From Methylomonas koyamae (GTDB lineage: Bacteria; Pseudomonadota; Gammaproteobacteria; Methylococcales; Methylomonadaceae): 46,724 bases of DNA. The position numbers and the translations under genes are program-made. Positions 30,249-41,441 of this stretch are shown here, in pieces; position 1 is the stretch's first letter; each line of letters begins with the position of its first letter. The notes beneath the pieces are model-generated. The model saw only the letters and a list, made by a program, of their open reading frames with translations, was not told the origin of the DNA and did no database searches. Location of the stretch: assembly GCF_001644025.1 (NCBI RefSeq), contig NZ_LUUK01000025.1, positions 1 through 46,724 of the forward strand, written 5' to 3'.

Positions 30249-31229
30249 ATGGAAACAAATACGACATCGGCACCGCCAAAAAAACGACTGGATCAGGTAC
30301 GCGATAAAATTCGTTTCAAGCATTACAGCCTGAGTACCGAGGATACCTACGTGTCCTGGATTAAGCAATTTATTTTGTTTAACGCCAAGCGTCATCCGAC
30401 GAAGATGTGAGCGGCCGAAGTCGAACGGTTCTTGACCTATCTGGCAACCGAGCGGCATGGCTCCAGCTCCACGCAAAATCAGGCTTTGTCGGCCATTCTG
30501 TTTTTGTATCGCGACGTGCTGGCGGTGCAATTGCCTTGGTTGGACGGCTTCGAGCGCTCGAAAAAGCCGCGCGGATTGCCGGTGGTGTTGACGACGGCCG
30601 AAGTGCGGCAACTGCTCAAACACGCGGAATCAGCGCCGCCGCCGATAGGCCTCCTCATTCGCTTGCTTTACGGCACCGGCATGCGATTGATGGAAGCGGT
30701 GCGTTTGCGGGTCAAGGATGTGGAGTTATCCCGTAAGGAGATTGTGGTTCGCGACGGCAAGGGCGGCAAAGACCGCGTAACGATGTTGCCGGATAGTTTG
30801 TTGGAGCCGATGCGGACACAACTGACGCTGCGCAAGTCTTGGCACGACGAGGATTTGCGCTTGGGGAAAGTCGATGTCTGGTTGCCCGACGCGCTGGCGG
30901 TCAAATATCCCAACGCGGCAAGGGAATGGGGCTGGCAATACGTGTTTGCAGCGGCAAATTATTCCGTCGATCCGCGTTCCAAAGTCGAACGCCGCCACCA
31001 TGTCGATGAAAAGCAGGTGCAGCGCTATGTCAAAAAAGCGGCCGCGGCGGCGGGCGTCGTCAAGCCGACTTCGCCGCATACTCTGCGCCATTCTTTCGCG
31101 ACCCATATATTGCAAGCCGGCTACGACATTCGTACCGTGCAGGAGTTGCTCGGCCACAGCGATGTCTCCACAACCGTAACTATTCAGCGCGAAGTAAAAA
31201 CGCCCTCTCCCGACGGAGCGGGGGGGTGA
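30249..31229 (+). pseudogene. intI: Integron integrase (IntI), inactivated by nonsense codon and C-terminal loss
   Basis: The frame from the ATG at 30249 reads as IntI: RDKIRFKHYSLSTEDTYVSW, then a TGA at 30408-30410 (codon 54) where family members have a Gly-like residue, then AAEVERFLTYLA onward without shift. Arm and core motifs remain: LLYGTGMRLMEA with the first catalytic Arg, KGGKDR, the IntI-specific extra patch ending in REWGWQYVFAA, HTLRHSFATH, and LLGHSDVSTT. After TTV the sequence diverges to an unrelated tail, and the expected YTH with the nucleophilic Tyr is missing. It is therefore dead by two independent lesions. It lies divergent to the cassette array, the standard position. 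Confidence 0.93.
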
Positions 31230-31255
31230 ATACCTTGATGTCAGCTATGCCGTTC

Positions 31256-31301
31256 GCTGAGCGGAGTCGAAGCGAAATCGCTGGCTTCGGCTCCGCTCAG
31301 C
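31256..31301. repeat. REP-like palindrome after the integrase remnant
   Basis: GCTGAGCGGAGTCGAAGC (31256-31273) and GCTTCGGCTCCGCTCAGC (31284-31301) are complementary over 18 bp with one G-T pair and a 10-nt loop. The words look like dispersed repeats found between genes in related genomes; no T-run follows. The remaining bases to 31590 show no supported gene. Confidence 0.7.
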
Positions 31302-31590
31302 CAGCGGCTTACATTGACTGTAACCGCTTAACTTGACGCCATTGGTAACCACCTTCCCCCCAAACGGCCTCTGAATAGTTACCCACGACCATGATATACA
31401 CCCATGTACTGAACAAAGGCGGTAAAGGCGTGACCAGTCCGCTGGATTTAATTAAATAAGCACCAAACCGAGCAACAAGCCAGCAGAAATTCATCGGCGC
31501 CATGTCTTGCAAAACCCGCGTAAGCCGACAGGCGTTTCTCCGCATGATAGTAACCGATGGCGCTAGCACCGCTGCTGAAACACGACTAGC

Positions 31591-32181
31591 TTAACCCACC
31601 TGATTTTCGCCGTCCTCGCATACCTTGTCGTAAACCTCGCGCAAGCTGAGTTGGCAGTCGATGCTTTCAAGGGGCACGTTCGCGTCCAATCCCAGCGACT
31701 CGCTCATTATCCAGACTTCGCCTTGGCGCAGATAGCGCTCGATGCCGGGCTGATCCTGGGTGACCAGCAGATATTCGCGCAAACTGGCGATTTTTCGATA
31801 ATGGGCAAACTTTGCACCGCGGTCGTAGGCCTCGGTGGACGGTGACAACACTTCGATCAGCAGCGTGGGATTGAGCAAGGTATCCAACTGGGTGTCTTCG
31901 AACTCCGGTTTGCCGCAAACCACGGCGATGTCCGGGTAATGATAGCTGCGGGCCTTGGCGGCCTTGACCCGCATGTCGTTGACGTAGGCTTCGCAGGGGC
32001 GGTTTTTCAGTTGTCTTCGTAACTCGCCAGCAATATTGATGGTTATCAAATTATGCTCGCGGCTGGCACCGTTCATGGCTTGGATTTGCCCGTCGTGGAA
32101 TTCGCTTTTAATCGCGGCGCTGCGTTCCAGGCTTAAGTATTCTTCGGCGGTGTAGCGGGTTTGTTTAACCACGGCGGACAT
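31591..32181 (-). CDS. Uma2-family endonuclease (DUF820)
   Basis: 196 aa. The Uma2 fold is recognisable: YTAEEYLSLERSAAIKSEFHDGQIQAM, AYVNDMRVKAAKARSYHYPDIAVVCG with the catalytic-type Asp, and LNPTLLIEVLSPSTEAYDRGAKFAHYRKI with Glu and Lys of the PD-(D/E)xK set. The family is abundant in cyanobacteria and methanotrophs and of unknown physiology. It stands alone, with a free 220-bp upstream region before the rep gene. Confidence 0.93.
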   Translation of the reverse strand: MSAVVKQTRYTAEEYLSLERSAAIKSEFHDGQIQAMNGASREHNLITINIAGELRRQLKNRPCEAYVNDMRVKAAKARSYHYPDIAVVCGKPEFEDTQLDTLLNPTLLIEVLSPSTEAYDRGAKFAHYRKIASLREYLLVTQDQPGIERYLRQGEVWIMSESLGLDANVPLESIDCQLSLREVYDKVCEDGENQVG

Positions 32182-32411
32182 GAATCACCTCGACAAATCA
32201 TCGCAATTAAGGGAGCAGACCAAATGACGGTGTTGCAAATGGCGGGAAGCTCGATAGCCTTACAATTCTACGGAAAAACTAAAATAGCAAGCAACTTCCT
32301 ACTTTCCTTTTTACAGGGATTTCTTGTAATGCCGCGACCTAAATGCGCTCGGCACAAACCACCCCGGCCTGAGATAATAAGCGCTTCGTTGCTTCGCTGT
32401 ATTTGCCGTCC
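32182..32411. promoter_or_regulatory. Divergent intergenic region Uma2-rep
   Basis: 230 bp between divergent genes. No ORF or clear promoter pair by eye; no obvious ribosome site precedes either candidate rep start. Confidence 0.35.
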
Positions 32412-34463
<2,052 letters not shown>

Positions 34464-34533
34464 TTTGCATTGTATTTGCAGTAATTTCGCAGTAACCTTT
34501 TCTGCCGACGCTTTCACTTTTAGGAGCATTGAC

Positions 34534-34752
34534 ATGCCACGCTTTACGATAGATCTTTCCGCCGAGATCGACCAAAAACTCACCGAAATTTCGCGCAAGG
34601 AAGGCATCAGCAAAGCCGAAGCCATGCGCCGGGCTTTCGCGTTGCTGGCTGTTGCCGAGCAGGAGAAATCCAAGGGCAATTCATTGGGTATCGTGCGCGA
34701 AAATGCCGACAGTCATGAATTGCAAGCCATCGGCAGAATTGTGGGGGTCTGA
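34534..34752 (+). CDS. Ribbon-helix-helix (CopG-type) DNA-binding protein
   Basis: 72 aa from the ATG at 34534 with TAGGAG eight bases ahead. It starts with a single beta strand (RFTIDLSAEIDQKL), then two helices (EISRKEGISKAEAMRRAFALLAVAE), the MetJ/Arc-type RHH layout. The acidic-basic tail has no known toxin-binding sequence. Its stop overlaps the start of a small membrane protein (TGATG), so they are co-expressed; this may be a regulator of that gene. Confidence 0.8.
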   Translation: MPRFTIDLSAEIDQKLTEISRKEGISKAEAMRRAFALLAVAEQEKSKGNSLGIVRENADSHELQAIGRIVGV

Positions 34753-35018
34753 TGGCTGAAAAGCCGCAATCCCGGGACGTTGATATCAACGATGCTTTTC
34801 GGAGCGATAGCCAAGTCGGACTCGACGAGAGCGATAGGCTAAAATTGGCCCGCCAGGTGTTAATGGGCATGGCGGCGATTTGTATTGGGGTATTCGTTGG
34901 ATACGCCAGTTATCCCGACAACAAAGCGTTGGCGGATATTTTTGAGCTGATAAAGATCGGTGCTTTGCCGTTAATTACGTTAATCGTGTCGTTCTATTTT
35001 CCGAATAGTGCGAAGTAG
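34752..35018 (+). CDS. Small two-helix membrane protein
   Basis: 88 aa. A soluble acidic N-terminus (~30 residues) is followed by two membrane helices (VLMGMAAICIGVFVGYA and IGALPLITLIVSFYF). It overlaps the RHH gene by one base and is followed by a strong terminator, so the two form a small operon. Function unknown; pairs of this sort are common in the genomes of this group. Confidence 0.78.
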   Translation: MAEKPQSRDVDINDAFRSDSQVGLDESDRLKLARQVLMGMAAICIGVFVGYASYPDNKALADIFELIKIGALPLITLIVSFYFPNSAK

Positions 35019-35026
35019 CTCGATGA

Positions 35027-35060
35027 AAGCCGGGGCAATCCAGTTTACCCCGGCTTTTTT
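35027..35060. terminator. Bidirectional intrinsic terminator
   Basis: Stem AAAGCCGGGG (35027-35036) and CCCCGGCTTT (35048-35057), then T-run to 35060; AAA on the left side gives U-rich ends in both directions. It ends the RHH/membrane operon and the convergent degQ gene. Confidence 0.9.
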
Positions 35061-35064
35061 CAAT

Positions 35065-36414
35065 TTATTGCAGTACTACGAAAAACGCTTCTCCGCCGCG
35101 TTGCAGATTGACCAGCAGCGGGGCATTCGGATTAACCACCTGTTTTATTTCATCGAGATTGCGCACCCGGTAGCGGTTGGCGGTGACAATGATGTCGCCG
35201 GGGCGTAAGCCGGTTTTCCAGGCCTTGGAGTTTTGCTCGACCTTCTCGATCAACACGCCTTCGACCTGATCCTTGGGCGTCACGCCCAGCGCCGCGCCGC
35301 TCAGCGTGGGGTGCAGTTTGTCGCCGGCCAATTGCGGACGCTTGGGTTTGCCTATCGTGGCTTGCAGATTCATCCGCTCTTCGCCGCGCACGACGTCCAG
35401 ATTGGCGGTATCGCCGATTTGCAGCAAGCCGACGGCATTGCGGATTTGGGCACTGCCGCCCTTGACGTCCTGACCGTTGATGCCGACGATGATGTCGCCG
35501 GGTTCCAGGCCGGCTTTCTCGGCTGGCGAACCGGCTTCGACCCGGCTGACCACGGCGCCGTGCTGGCTTTTCAACGAAAAGGCCTTGATCAGATCCGGCG
35601 TCAAATCCTGAGTGGTCACGCCGAGCAGGCCGCGGCGGACTTCGCCGTGCTGAACCAACGACTCCATCAGGCGCATCGCCATATTGGACGGAATCGCGAA
35701 ACCGATACCGACGTTACCGCCGCTGGGCGCCAGAATCGCGGTGTTCATGCCGACGAATTCGCCGCGCAGATTGACTAGCGCGCCACCGGAGTTGCCGGGG
35801 TTGATCGAGGCGTCGGTTTGAATGAAATCTTCGTAACCTTCGATACCCAAATTGGAGCGGCCCAAGGCGCTGACGATGCCGGAGGTCACGGTTTGGCCGA
35901 GGCCGAACGGGTTGCCGATCGCCACGACGAAGTCGCCGACCTTGAGTTGGCCGGAGTCGGCGACTTTCAACGCGGTCAGATTGTCGGCCGGAATTTGAAT
36001 AACCGCCACGTCGGCTTCCGGATCGGCGCCGAGCAGTTTGGCGTTCAATTGCCGGCCGTCCGCCAAGGTCACGGTGATCTTGTCGGCCTTGTCGATGACG
36101 TGGTTATTGGTCAGCACGTAACCTTGATCCTTATCGACGATGACGCCGGAACCGAGACTGTTTTTTTGTTGCTGGCGCGGATTGTTAGGTATGTTGAAGA
36201 AGCGCCGAAACACCGGATCGTTCATCAACGGATTTTCCTGCATCCGCACATTGGTGGAGGTGGAAATGTTCACCACGGCGGGCATGCTTTGTTCCAGCAT
36301 CGGCGCCAACGACGGCAGCGGACTGCCATCCACTTGGCCAGGCAGCGCGGCCATGCCCCCGGTGCTTTGGAGACCTATCGCTATAATCAGTAACAATCGG
36401 GTAATCTTCATCAT
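35065..36414 (-). CDS. degQ: Periplasmic DegQ/HtrA-type serine protease
   Basis: 449 aa. A signal peptide (ends ~GMAA) is followed by a trypsin-like domain with catalytic His in LTNNHVID, Asp in PEADVAVI and Ser in NPGNSGGAL. Two PDZ domains follow (from ~260 and ~370; GSPAEKAGLEPGDIIVGING and AWKTGLRPGDIIV). This is the DegP/DegQ 'Do' layout. It acts in the periplasm on misfolded envelope proteins. It is divergent from the CNB-rhodanese gene, with 143 bp between. Confidence 0.95.
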   Translation of the reverse strand: MMKITRLLLIIAIGLQSTGGMAALPGQVDGSPLPSLAPMLEQSMPAVVNISTSTNVRMQENPLMNDPVFRRFFNIPNNPRQQQKNSLGSGVIVDKDQGYVLTNNHVIDKADKITVTLADGRQLNAKLLGADPEADVAVIQIPADNLTALKVADSGQLKVGDFVVAIGNPFGLGQTVTSGIVSALGRSNLGIEGYEDFIQTDASINPGNSGGALVNLRGEFVGMNTAILAPSGGNVGIGFAIPSNMAMRLMESLVQHGEVRRGLLGVTTQDLTPDLIKAFSLKSQHGAVVSRVEAGSPAEKAGLEPGDIIVGINGQDVKGGSAQIRNAVGLLQIGDTANLDVVRGEERMNLQATIGKPKRPQLAGDKLHPTLSGAALGVTPKDQVEGVLIEKVEQNSKAWKTGLRPGDIIVTANRYRVRNLDEIKQVVNPNAPLLVNLQRGGEAFFVVLQ

Positions 36415-36557
36415 GGTTTCGGGTTTTAGGCGGTTAAAAATGCCAGCATGGACAAGCTGGATGACGAAATGTTTCTACAAGCCTATAAGTAATAATGTTC
36501 TATCATAATTCAAGTGCATCCGACGCAATCCCACCACTTTTTATCCGCAACTGACCC

Positions 36558-37907
36558 GTGGCTGTCGATATCCATTCCGCCGAAGGCCGGGTCATCCGGC
36601 AACTGATACCGCTGTCGACGCTGCCGTTCAACAAGTTCGAGGAGTTGTGCGGGCTGGTCGAGATCGAACAGGCCGAAGTGGGCGATTATTTGTTTCGCTA
36701 CGGCGAGGATCGTAACGATCTGATTTATTTGATCGACGGCAGCGTCACACTGCAGACTGACGAGTTGACGATAGAAACCATCAAGGCCGGCGGCACGTCG
36801 GCCCGCTTCGCGCTGGCGCACCAGATCCCACGAAAAGTCAATGCGCTCGCGGATAGCAGGATTCGATTTTTACGCTTGAGTGCTGATATGATCAGGGCCG
36901 CGCAAGAGCCGCCGTACGAAGAAACCGAGAGTTATATGATAGTTGACGATGTCGAGGAAAACGACGATTGGATGACGACGTTGTTGAAGTCCCCGGTATT
37001 TCGCGCGTTGCCTCCCGCCAATTTGCAAAAAATTTTGATGGGTTTGCAGGAGGTCCGCTTCAATCCCGGCGACGTCATTGTCAGGCAAGGCGATGTCGGC
37101 GACTATTACTACATCGTCAAGAAAGGCCAATGTCTGGTCAGCCGCAAGCCGGCGCCCAACGCCAAGGACATTAAATTGGCGCAGTTGGGCAATCAGGATA
37201 CCTTCGGCGAGGATGCGCTGATTTCCGGCGAGCCTCGTAACGTTTCGATCACCGCGCTGACCGAGGTGTCGTTGTTGCGCCTGGCCAAGGAAGCCTTCAT
37301 CACGCTGATCAAGACGCCCACGTTGAAGTACGTCGATTATTACGAGATGCAGGATCTGGTGGCCAAGGGCGCCGATTTGATCGACGTGCGCGAGCCGGAC
37401 GAATATCGCCGAGGTCATTTGCCGCTCAGTATCAACGTGCCGTTTTACTCGTTGCGGATGCAGATCAAGACCTTGAATCGTCAACACCCCATCGTGGTGG
37501 TTTGCCAAAGCGGCCGCATGAGCGCCACCGCCGCGTTCATCCTGCTCCGGCACAAATTCAACGCTTTGATCCTGAACGGCGGTTTAGACCAGATCGATCC
37601 CGGTCAATTGAAAACGGCCTCGTCGTTTCCGATCGACGACGGCGTCGAAACCAGTAACTTCATCGACACCACCGGTAGCGAACCGCAACCGGTCAGCAGT
37701 TTGCCGGCGACGACCCAGGCATCGTTTGCCGAATCGTCGTCGCTGCAAGACGATACGGTCCGCATGCGCCGCTTGTTGCAGCAACTGAAGACCAAATACA
37801 ATATTTTGGATGCCGAGAAAAAGGCTTTGGAGATGAAGTATCTGGCACTCGCCAAATACACTGAAGCGTTGAAGGCCGAACTGGCCGAATTGAAAAAACC
37901 GCGCTAG
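36558..37907 (+). CDS. Double cyclic-nucleotide-binding domain protein with rhodanese domain
   Basis: 449 aa from a GTG at 36558. The first CNB-like domain (~10-115) is degenerate. The second (~140-255) has RFNPGDVIVRQGDVGDYYYIVKKG and FGEDALISGEPRNVSITAL, a good phosphate-binding cassette. A rhodanese domain (~265-355) has VDVREPDEYRRGHLPLSINVP and the catalytic Cys in VVCQSGRMSATAA. A coiled-coil ends the protein (~400-449). This layout suggests a cNMP-gated or nucleotide-sensing sulfur-transfer protein; the substrate is unknown. Confidence 0.88.
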   Translation: MAVDIHSAEGRVIRQLIPLSTLPFNKFEELCGLVEIEQAEVGDYLFRYGEDRNDLIYLIDGSVTLQTDELTIETIKAGGTSARFALAHQIPRKVNALADSRIRFLRLSADMIRAAQEPPYEETESYMIVDDVEENDDWMTTLLKSPVFRALPPANLQKILMGLQEVRFNPGDVIVRQGDVGDYYYIVKKGQCLVSRKPAPNAKDIKLAQLGNQDTFGEDALISGEPRNVSITALTEVSLLRLAKEAFITLIKTPTLKYVDYYEMQDLVAKGADLIDVREPDEYRRGHLPLSINVPFYSLRMQIKTLNRQHPIVVVCQSGRMSATAAFILLRHKFNALILNGGLDQIDPGQLKTASSFPIDDGVETSNFIDTTGSEPQPVSSLPATTQASFAESSSLQDDTVRMRRLLQQLKTKYNILDAEKKALEMKYLALAKYTEALKAELAELKKPR

Positions 37908-37958
37908 CCGGGCCGGCGATGCGATGGCATCCGGCCCAATCCAGCGGACGGAAAGCCT

Positions 37959-38114
37959 TTATTTGATTTTGGCTTCTTTGTACATCACATGCTTGCGAAC
38001 GACGGGATCGTATTTTTTGATCTCCATTTTTTCGGGCATGGTTTTTTTGTTTTTGGTGGTGGTATAGAAATGGCCGGTGCCTTCGCTGGATACCAATTTG
38101 ATTTTGTCGCGCAT
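37959..38114 (-). CDS. rpmG: 50S ribosomal protein L33
   Basis: 51 aa, too short to stand out by length. The complement reads [19 protein letters not shown], then [18 protein letters not shown], then [14 protein letters not shown], a textbook L33 without the zinc-type Cys pairs. It lies 11 bp after rpmB in the same orientation, the conserved bacterial rpmB-rpmG operon. Confidence 0.97.
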   Translation of the reverse strand: MRDKIKLVSSEGTGHFYTTTKNKKTMPEKMEIKKYDPVVRKHVMYKEAKIK

Positions 38115-38125
38115 GGTCAGTCTCC

Positions 38126-38362
38126 TTAAACTTTTTCGCCGCGTTTGCGGATGTCGGCCAACACTGAGTCTATGCCGTTTTTATCGATGATGCGCATGCC
38201 TTTCGGCGACACTCTCAAGCGGACCCAACGGTTTTCGCTCTCGACCCAAAATCTGTGGTAATGCAGATTGGGCAGAAAACGTCTTTTGGTGTGGTTCATT
38301 GCGTGCGACACGTTATTGCCGCTCAGCGGGTTTTTACCTGTTACTTGGCATACTCTGGACAT
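38126..38362 (-). CDS. rpmB: 50S ribosomal protein L28
   Basis: 78 aa from the ATG at 38362; a longer frame runs upstream but the L28 N-terminus [21 protein letters not shown] fixes this start. It continues [20 protein letters not shown] and ends RKRGEKV, as expected. First gene of the rpmB-rpmG pair, divergent from gshB. Confidence 0.97.
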   Translation of the reverse strand: MSRVCQVTGKNPLSGNNVSHAMNHTKRRFLPNLHYHRFWVESENRWVRLRVSPKGMRIIDKNGIDSVLADIRKRGEKV

Positions 38363-38501
38363 GACTACCTCAGTGCGAGCTTTTAATTCAAAATAGCCGC
38401 GCTTTATATCAAAAAAACTTAAGCCGGTAAACCACAGCGCGGAAAATAAATTTGATAGAATCGGACTTATTTTCTCCGGTTTTCCCCGCGAAAGGACAAC
38501 A

Positions 38502-39452
38502 ATGGCTATCAAACTCGGCATGGTCATGGACCCCATAGACCAAATCAACATCAAGAAAGACACCAGTTTCGCCATGCTGTTGGAGGCCCAGGCGCGAGGC
38601 TGGGAATTGCATTATCTGGAGCTCGCCGATCTTTACCTCAGCAACGGCCATGCTTATGCCCGCAGCCGGCTGCTGAGGGTGGAACGCAATCCGAACGGAT
38701 GGTTTGAGTTTACCGGCGAACAACGCATTGAATTGGCCGATCTCGATGCGATTATCATGCGCAAGGACCCGCCGTTCAATCAGGAATACATCTACGCGAC
38801 CTACATGCTGGAACAGGCCGAGCGTCAGGGCGTTTACGTGGTCAATAAGCCGCAATCGCTACGCGACGCCAACGAAAAAATGTACACGGCCTGGTTCCCG
38901 CAATGCTGCACCGACACCTTGGTGGCTCGCGAACGGCAACGCATTCGCGAATTCCTGGCGGAGCACCGCGAAATCATTCTGAAGCCGCTGGACGGCATGG
39001 GCGGCGCGTCGATTTTCTACGTCCGCGAAGGCGATCCCAACCTGAGCGTGATTCTGGAAACGATGACCGACCACGGCAGCCGCTTCATCATGGCGCAAAA
39101 ATACCTGCCGGAAGTCAGGGACGGCGACAAACGCATCTTGATGGTCAACGGCGAGCCGGTGCCTTATTGCTTGGCCCGCATCCCGGCCAGCGGCGAAAGC
39201 CGGGGCAATCTGGCGGCCGGCGGCCGCGGCGAAGGACGCGAATTGAGCGCCAGGGATCGCTGGATCGCCGAGCAAGTCGGCCCGGTGTTGCGCGAAAAAG
39301 GTCTGATTTTTGTCGGTCTGGACGTGATCGGCGACTATCTGACCGAAGTCAACGTTACCAGCCCGACCTGCGTTCAGGAATTGGACAAGCAATTCGGCAT
39401 CAACATCAGCGCCCAGTTGATGGACCATATCGCCGCCAAGGTATCCGCCTGA
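38502..39452 (+). CDS. gshB: Glutathione synthetase
   Basis: 316 aa, the normal length. Prokaryotic GSH-synthase N-domain ([22 protein letters not shown]), [19 protein letters not shown], then ATP-grasp with [33 protein letters not shown] and [14 protein letters not shown]. Joins gamma-glutamylcysteine and glycine with ATP. It is followed after one base by a TonB-like gene, a frequent gammaproteobacterial order. Confidence 0.97.
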   Translation: MAIKLGMVMDPIDQINIKKDTSFAMLLEAQARGWELHYLELADLYLSNGHAYARSRLLRVERNPNGWFEFTGEQRIELADLDAIIMRKDPPFNQEYIYATYMLEQAERQGVYVVNKPQSLRDANEKMYTAWFPQCCTDTLVARERQRIREFLAEHREIILKPLDGMGGASIFYVREGDPNLSVILETMTDHGSRFIMAQKYLPEVRDGDKRILMVNGEPVPYCLARIPASGESRGNLAAGGRGEGRELSARDRWIAEQVGPVLREKGLIFVGLDVIGDYLTEVNVTSPTCVQELDKQFGINISAQLMDHIAAKVSA

Positions 39453-39453
39453 A

Positions 39454-40347
39454 ATGTCCGCACCGCCATTGACGCCAACGCCGTTATCGCAAAGCGACAC
39501 GCTGCTCACCGCGCTATTCGTCGCGGCGATCATTCATGTCGCGGTCCTGCTCGGCGTCAATTTCACCGCGCCGCATCCGCCCAAGGCCGACAAATCGATC
39601 GAAATCACGGTCTCGCACGCGCCGGCCAAGCAGGCCCCCAAGGAAGCCAAATACTTGGCCGCCGATCACCAAATAGGCGCAGGCCGCGAAACCCGTAAGC
39701 CGGCGACGATTCCGCAAACTCTACCGAGAGCGGAACAAACCGAAAGTCAGCCGCGGCCTAAAGCCGCGCCCGTGCCGGCGGCACCGTCTCCCAAACCCGT
39801 CGTGCAAAAAGTCCTGACCCAGGCGCAAGCGCCGGTCAAGGTCGAATCGCGCCCCGAGCAGCCGGTCGAACCGGAACAGGTGGCCGAGCCGCTCGAAGAC
39901 AAACCGAAATTGTCGGCCGAAGCCTTGCAACAGCAGATCGCCCAACTTGGCGAACGCATCCGGGCCAGCCAGCTCAGCGCCGAAAACACCAAGATCAAGT
40001 CCGTCAACGCCATCAGCACGCATAAATATTTGGCGGCGCAATACGTCAAGGATTGGGAGGACAAGGTTGAGCGTACCGGCAATCTGAATTATCCTGAGGC
40101 TGCGCGTAAAGCCGGCTCCCAGCAAATGCTGACCATGGATGTCGGCATCAACGCCGACGGCAGTATTTACAGCATGCGCATCGTCCGGTCTTCCGGCAAC
40201 CCGGCCTTGGACGACGCCGCCAAGCGGATTGTCAAGATGAGCGCGCCGTTTGCCGAATTGCCCGAGGAATTGATGCGCGAAGTGAACGTTTTGGTAATAA
40301 CCAGAGTCTGGAAATTTTCAGACGAAACCGGGATGACCGCCCGCTAG
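39454..40347 (+). CDS. TonB-family energy-transducer protein
   Basis: 297 aa. A single N-terminal membrane helix (TALFVAAIIHVAVLLGVNF) precedes a long Pro/Ala/Lys/Glu-rich periplasm-spanning stretch (~45-140), a helical segment, and a TonB C-terminal domain (~205-290: GNLNYPEAARKAGSQQMLTM, DVGINADGSIYSMRIVRSSG, LDDAAKRIVKMSAPF in order). It sits between gshB and yqgE as in other gammaproteobacteria. It may drive an outer-membrane receptor, but no ExbB/ExbD genes are nearby. Confidence 0.9.
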   Translation: MSAPPLTPTPLSQSDTLLTALFVAAIIHVAVLLGVNFTAPHPPKADKSIEITVSHAPAKQAPKEAKYLAADHQIGAGRETRKPATIPQTLPRAEQTESQPRPKAAPVPAAPSPKPVVQKVLTQAQAPVKVESRPEQPVEPEQVAEPLEDKPKLSAEALQQQIAQLGERIRASQLSAENTKIKSVNAISTHKYLAAQYVKDWEDKVERTGNLNYPEAARKAGSQQMLTMDVGINADGSIYSMRIVRSSGNPALDDAAKRIVKMSAPFAELPEELMREVNVLVITRVWKFSDETGMTAR

Positions 40348-40362
40348 CCCAACAGTATTCCC

Positions 40363-40929
40363 ATGACAGACGCGACTTATCTGAATAACCAATTTCTGAT
40401 CGCCATGCCCAGTTTGGCCGATCCGCACTTTTTTCATACCGTGACCTACCTATGCCAGCATAACGACGAAGGCGCGCTGGGTATCGTCATCAATCGACCG
40501 ACCGGTATGAAATTGCGCGACATCTTCGAACAAATGGGCATCGATTGCGACCTGAACGACGTGCTGGAAACGCCGGTGTTCGCCGGCGGACCGGTGCAGC
40601 AGGAACGCGGCTTCGTCATCCACGGTTTTTGCGAACAGCACTGGGATTCCAGCATTCCGACCGCTGAAAACATTACGTTGACCAGCTCGCGCGACATCCT
40701 CGAAGCCATTGCCAAGGGCAAGGGGCCTAGGGATTATCTGATCGCTCTCGGTTACGCCGGCTGGGGTAGCGGCCAACTGGAAAAAGAGATCGTCGAAAAC
40801 GCTTGGCTGAATACCCCGTCCGGCGAAACGATCCTGTATCACACGCCGATCAGCCAGCGCTGGAATGCCGCCGCCAGCCAACTTGGCATCGACATCAATC
40901 GCCTGACCACGCCGGCCGGCCATGGTTAA
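40363..40929 (+). CDS. yqgE: YqgE/AlgH-family protein
   Basis: 188 aa, standard length. Family signature NNQFLIAMPSLADPHFFHTVTYLCQHN, then GALGIVINRPTGMKL, FAGGPVQQERGFVIH, FLGYAGWGSGQLEKE-like (ALGYAGWGSGQLEKEI) and NAWL. Role unclear in most bacteria. It overlaps ruvX by eight bases, the conserved yqgE-ruvX pair. Confidence 0.96.
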   Translation: MTDATYLNNQFLIAMPSLADPHFFHTVTYLCQHNDEGALGIVINRPTGMKLRDIFEQMGIDCDLNDVLETPVFAGGPVQQERGFVIHGFCEQHWDSSIPTAENITLTSSRDILEAIAKGKGPRDYLIALGYAGWGSGQLEKEIVENAWLNTPSGETILYHTPISQRWNAAASQLGIDINRLTTPAGHG

Positions 40930-41368
40930 CCGCGACCCCTTGGCCGCCAAACTGAGTAGCGACACGTATCTGGGTTTCGATTTCGGCAACAAGAAAATCG
41001 GCGTCTCGGTCGGCCATGCCGACACCGGCATCGCCAGTCCGCTGGCCACGTTGCGCTCGATTCAGCAAGTGCCGGACTGGCAAGCCATCGGCAAATTGAT
41101 TGTCGAATGGCAACCGGTCGGCCTGGTGGTCGGCATTTCCCGGCAACAAGACGGCAGCGACAACGTCATCACCCCCCGTATGCGGAAATTTTGCCGGCAA
41201 TTGCACGGCCGCTACCAACTGCCGGTGCATCAGATCGACGAAACCCTGACCACGTTCGCCGCCAAGCAAATGCTGTACGACGATCTGCATGTCAGCGCTG
41301 CTAAACTATGGGCCGTGCAGGACCAATTGGCCGCTCAAATCATTCTGCAGAGCTGGTTCGACCGCTAG
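40922..41368 (+). CDS. ruvX: RuvX/YqgF Holliday-junction resolvase-like protein
   Basis: 148 aa. RNase-H-like fold with LGFDFGNKKIGVSVG (catalytic Asp), LVVGISRQQDGSD, and IDETLTTFAAK (Glu). In several bacteria it processes 16S pre-rRNA 5' ends. Within the yqgE-ruvX-pyrR-pyrB operon. Confidence 0.95.
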   Translation: MVNRDPLAAKLSSDTYLGFDFGNKKIGVSVGHADTGIASPLATLRSIQQVPDWQAIGKLIVEWQPVGLVVGISRQQDGSDNVITPRMRKFCRQLHGRYQLPVHQIDETLTTFAAKQMLYDDLHVSAAKLWAVQDQLAAQIILQSWFDR

Positions 41369-41441
41369 TCGAGGCCGCTTCGGCCCGGTTTTTTCTTCGC
41401 TGGTTTTTCCTATAATAATTACAATCCAACCGCCAACCGCC

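Larger units (their letters stand above)
25050..31229 (-). mobile_element. Chromosomal (sedentary) integron: cassette array plus decayed integrase
   Basis: Going left from ~30.12 kb, mostly minus-strand small genes alternate with attC-type elements bounded by RYYYAAC and GTTRRRY cores: 29815-29901, 28914-29000, 28499-28585, 28098-28165, 27680-27768, a partial one at ~27411, 26535-26592, 26100-26207, and a damaged one at ~25548-25631. The integrase-like gene (30249-31229) points the opposite way, as in standard integrons. The final cassette (ABA4-like) lacks a distal attC and abuts an IS66 remnant. Confidence 0.85.

Noticed and set aside
31309-31569. Minus-strand frame of 86 codons after the integrase
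   Set aside because: Possible fragment but no motif recognised; not enough to call.
38409-38855. Minus-strand frame of 148 codons across the gshB start
   Set aside because: Antisense to gshB and to the rpmB-gshB promoter region.
41289-41441. N-terminal extension of pyrR
   Set aside because: Overlaps the end of ruvX; the ATG at 41442 gives the family start.
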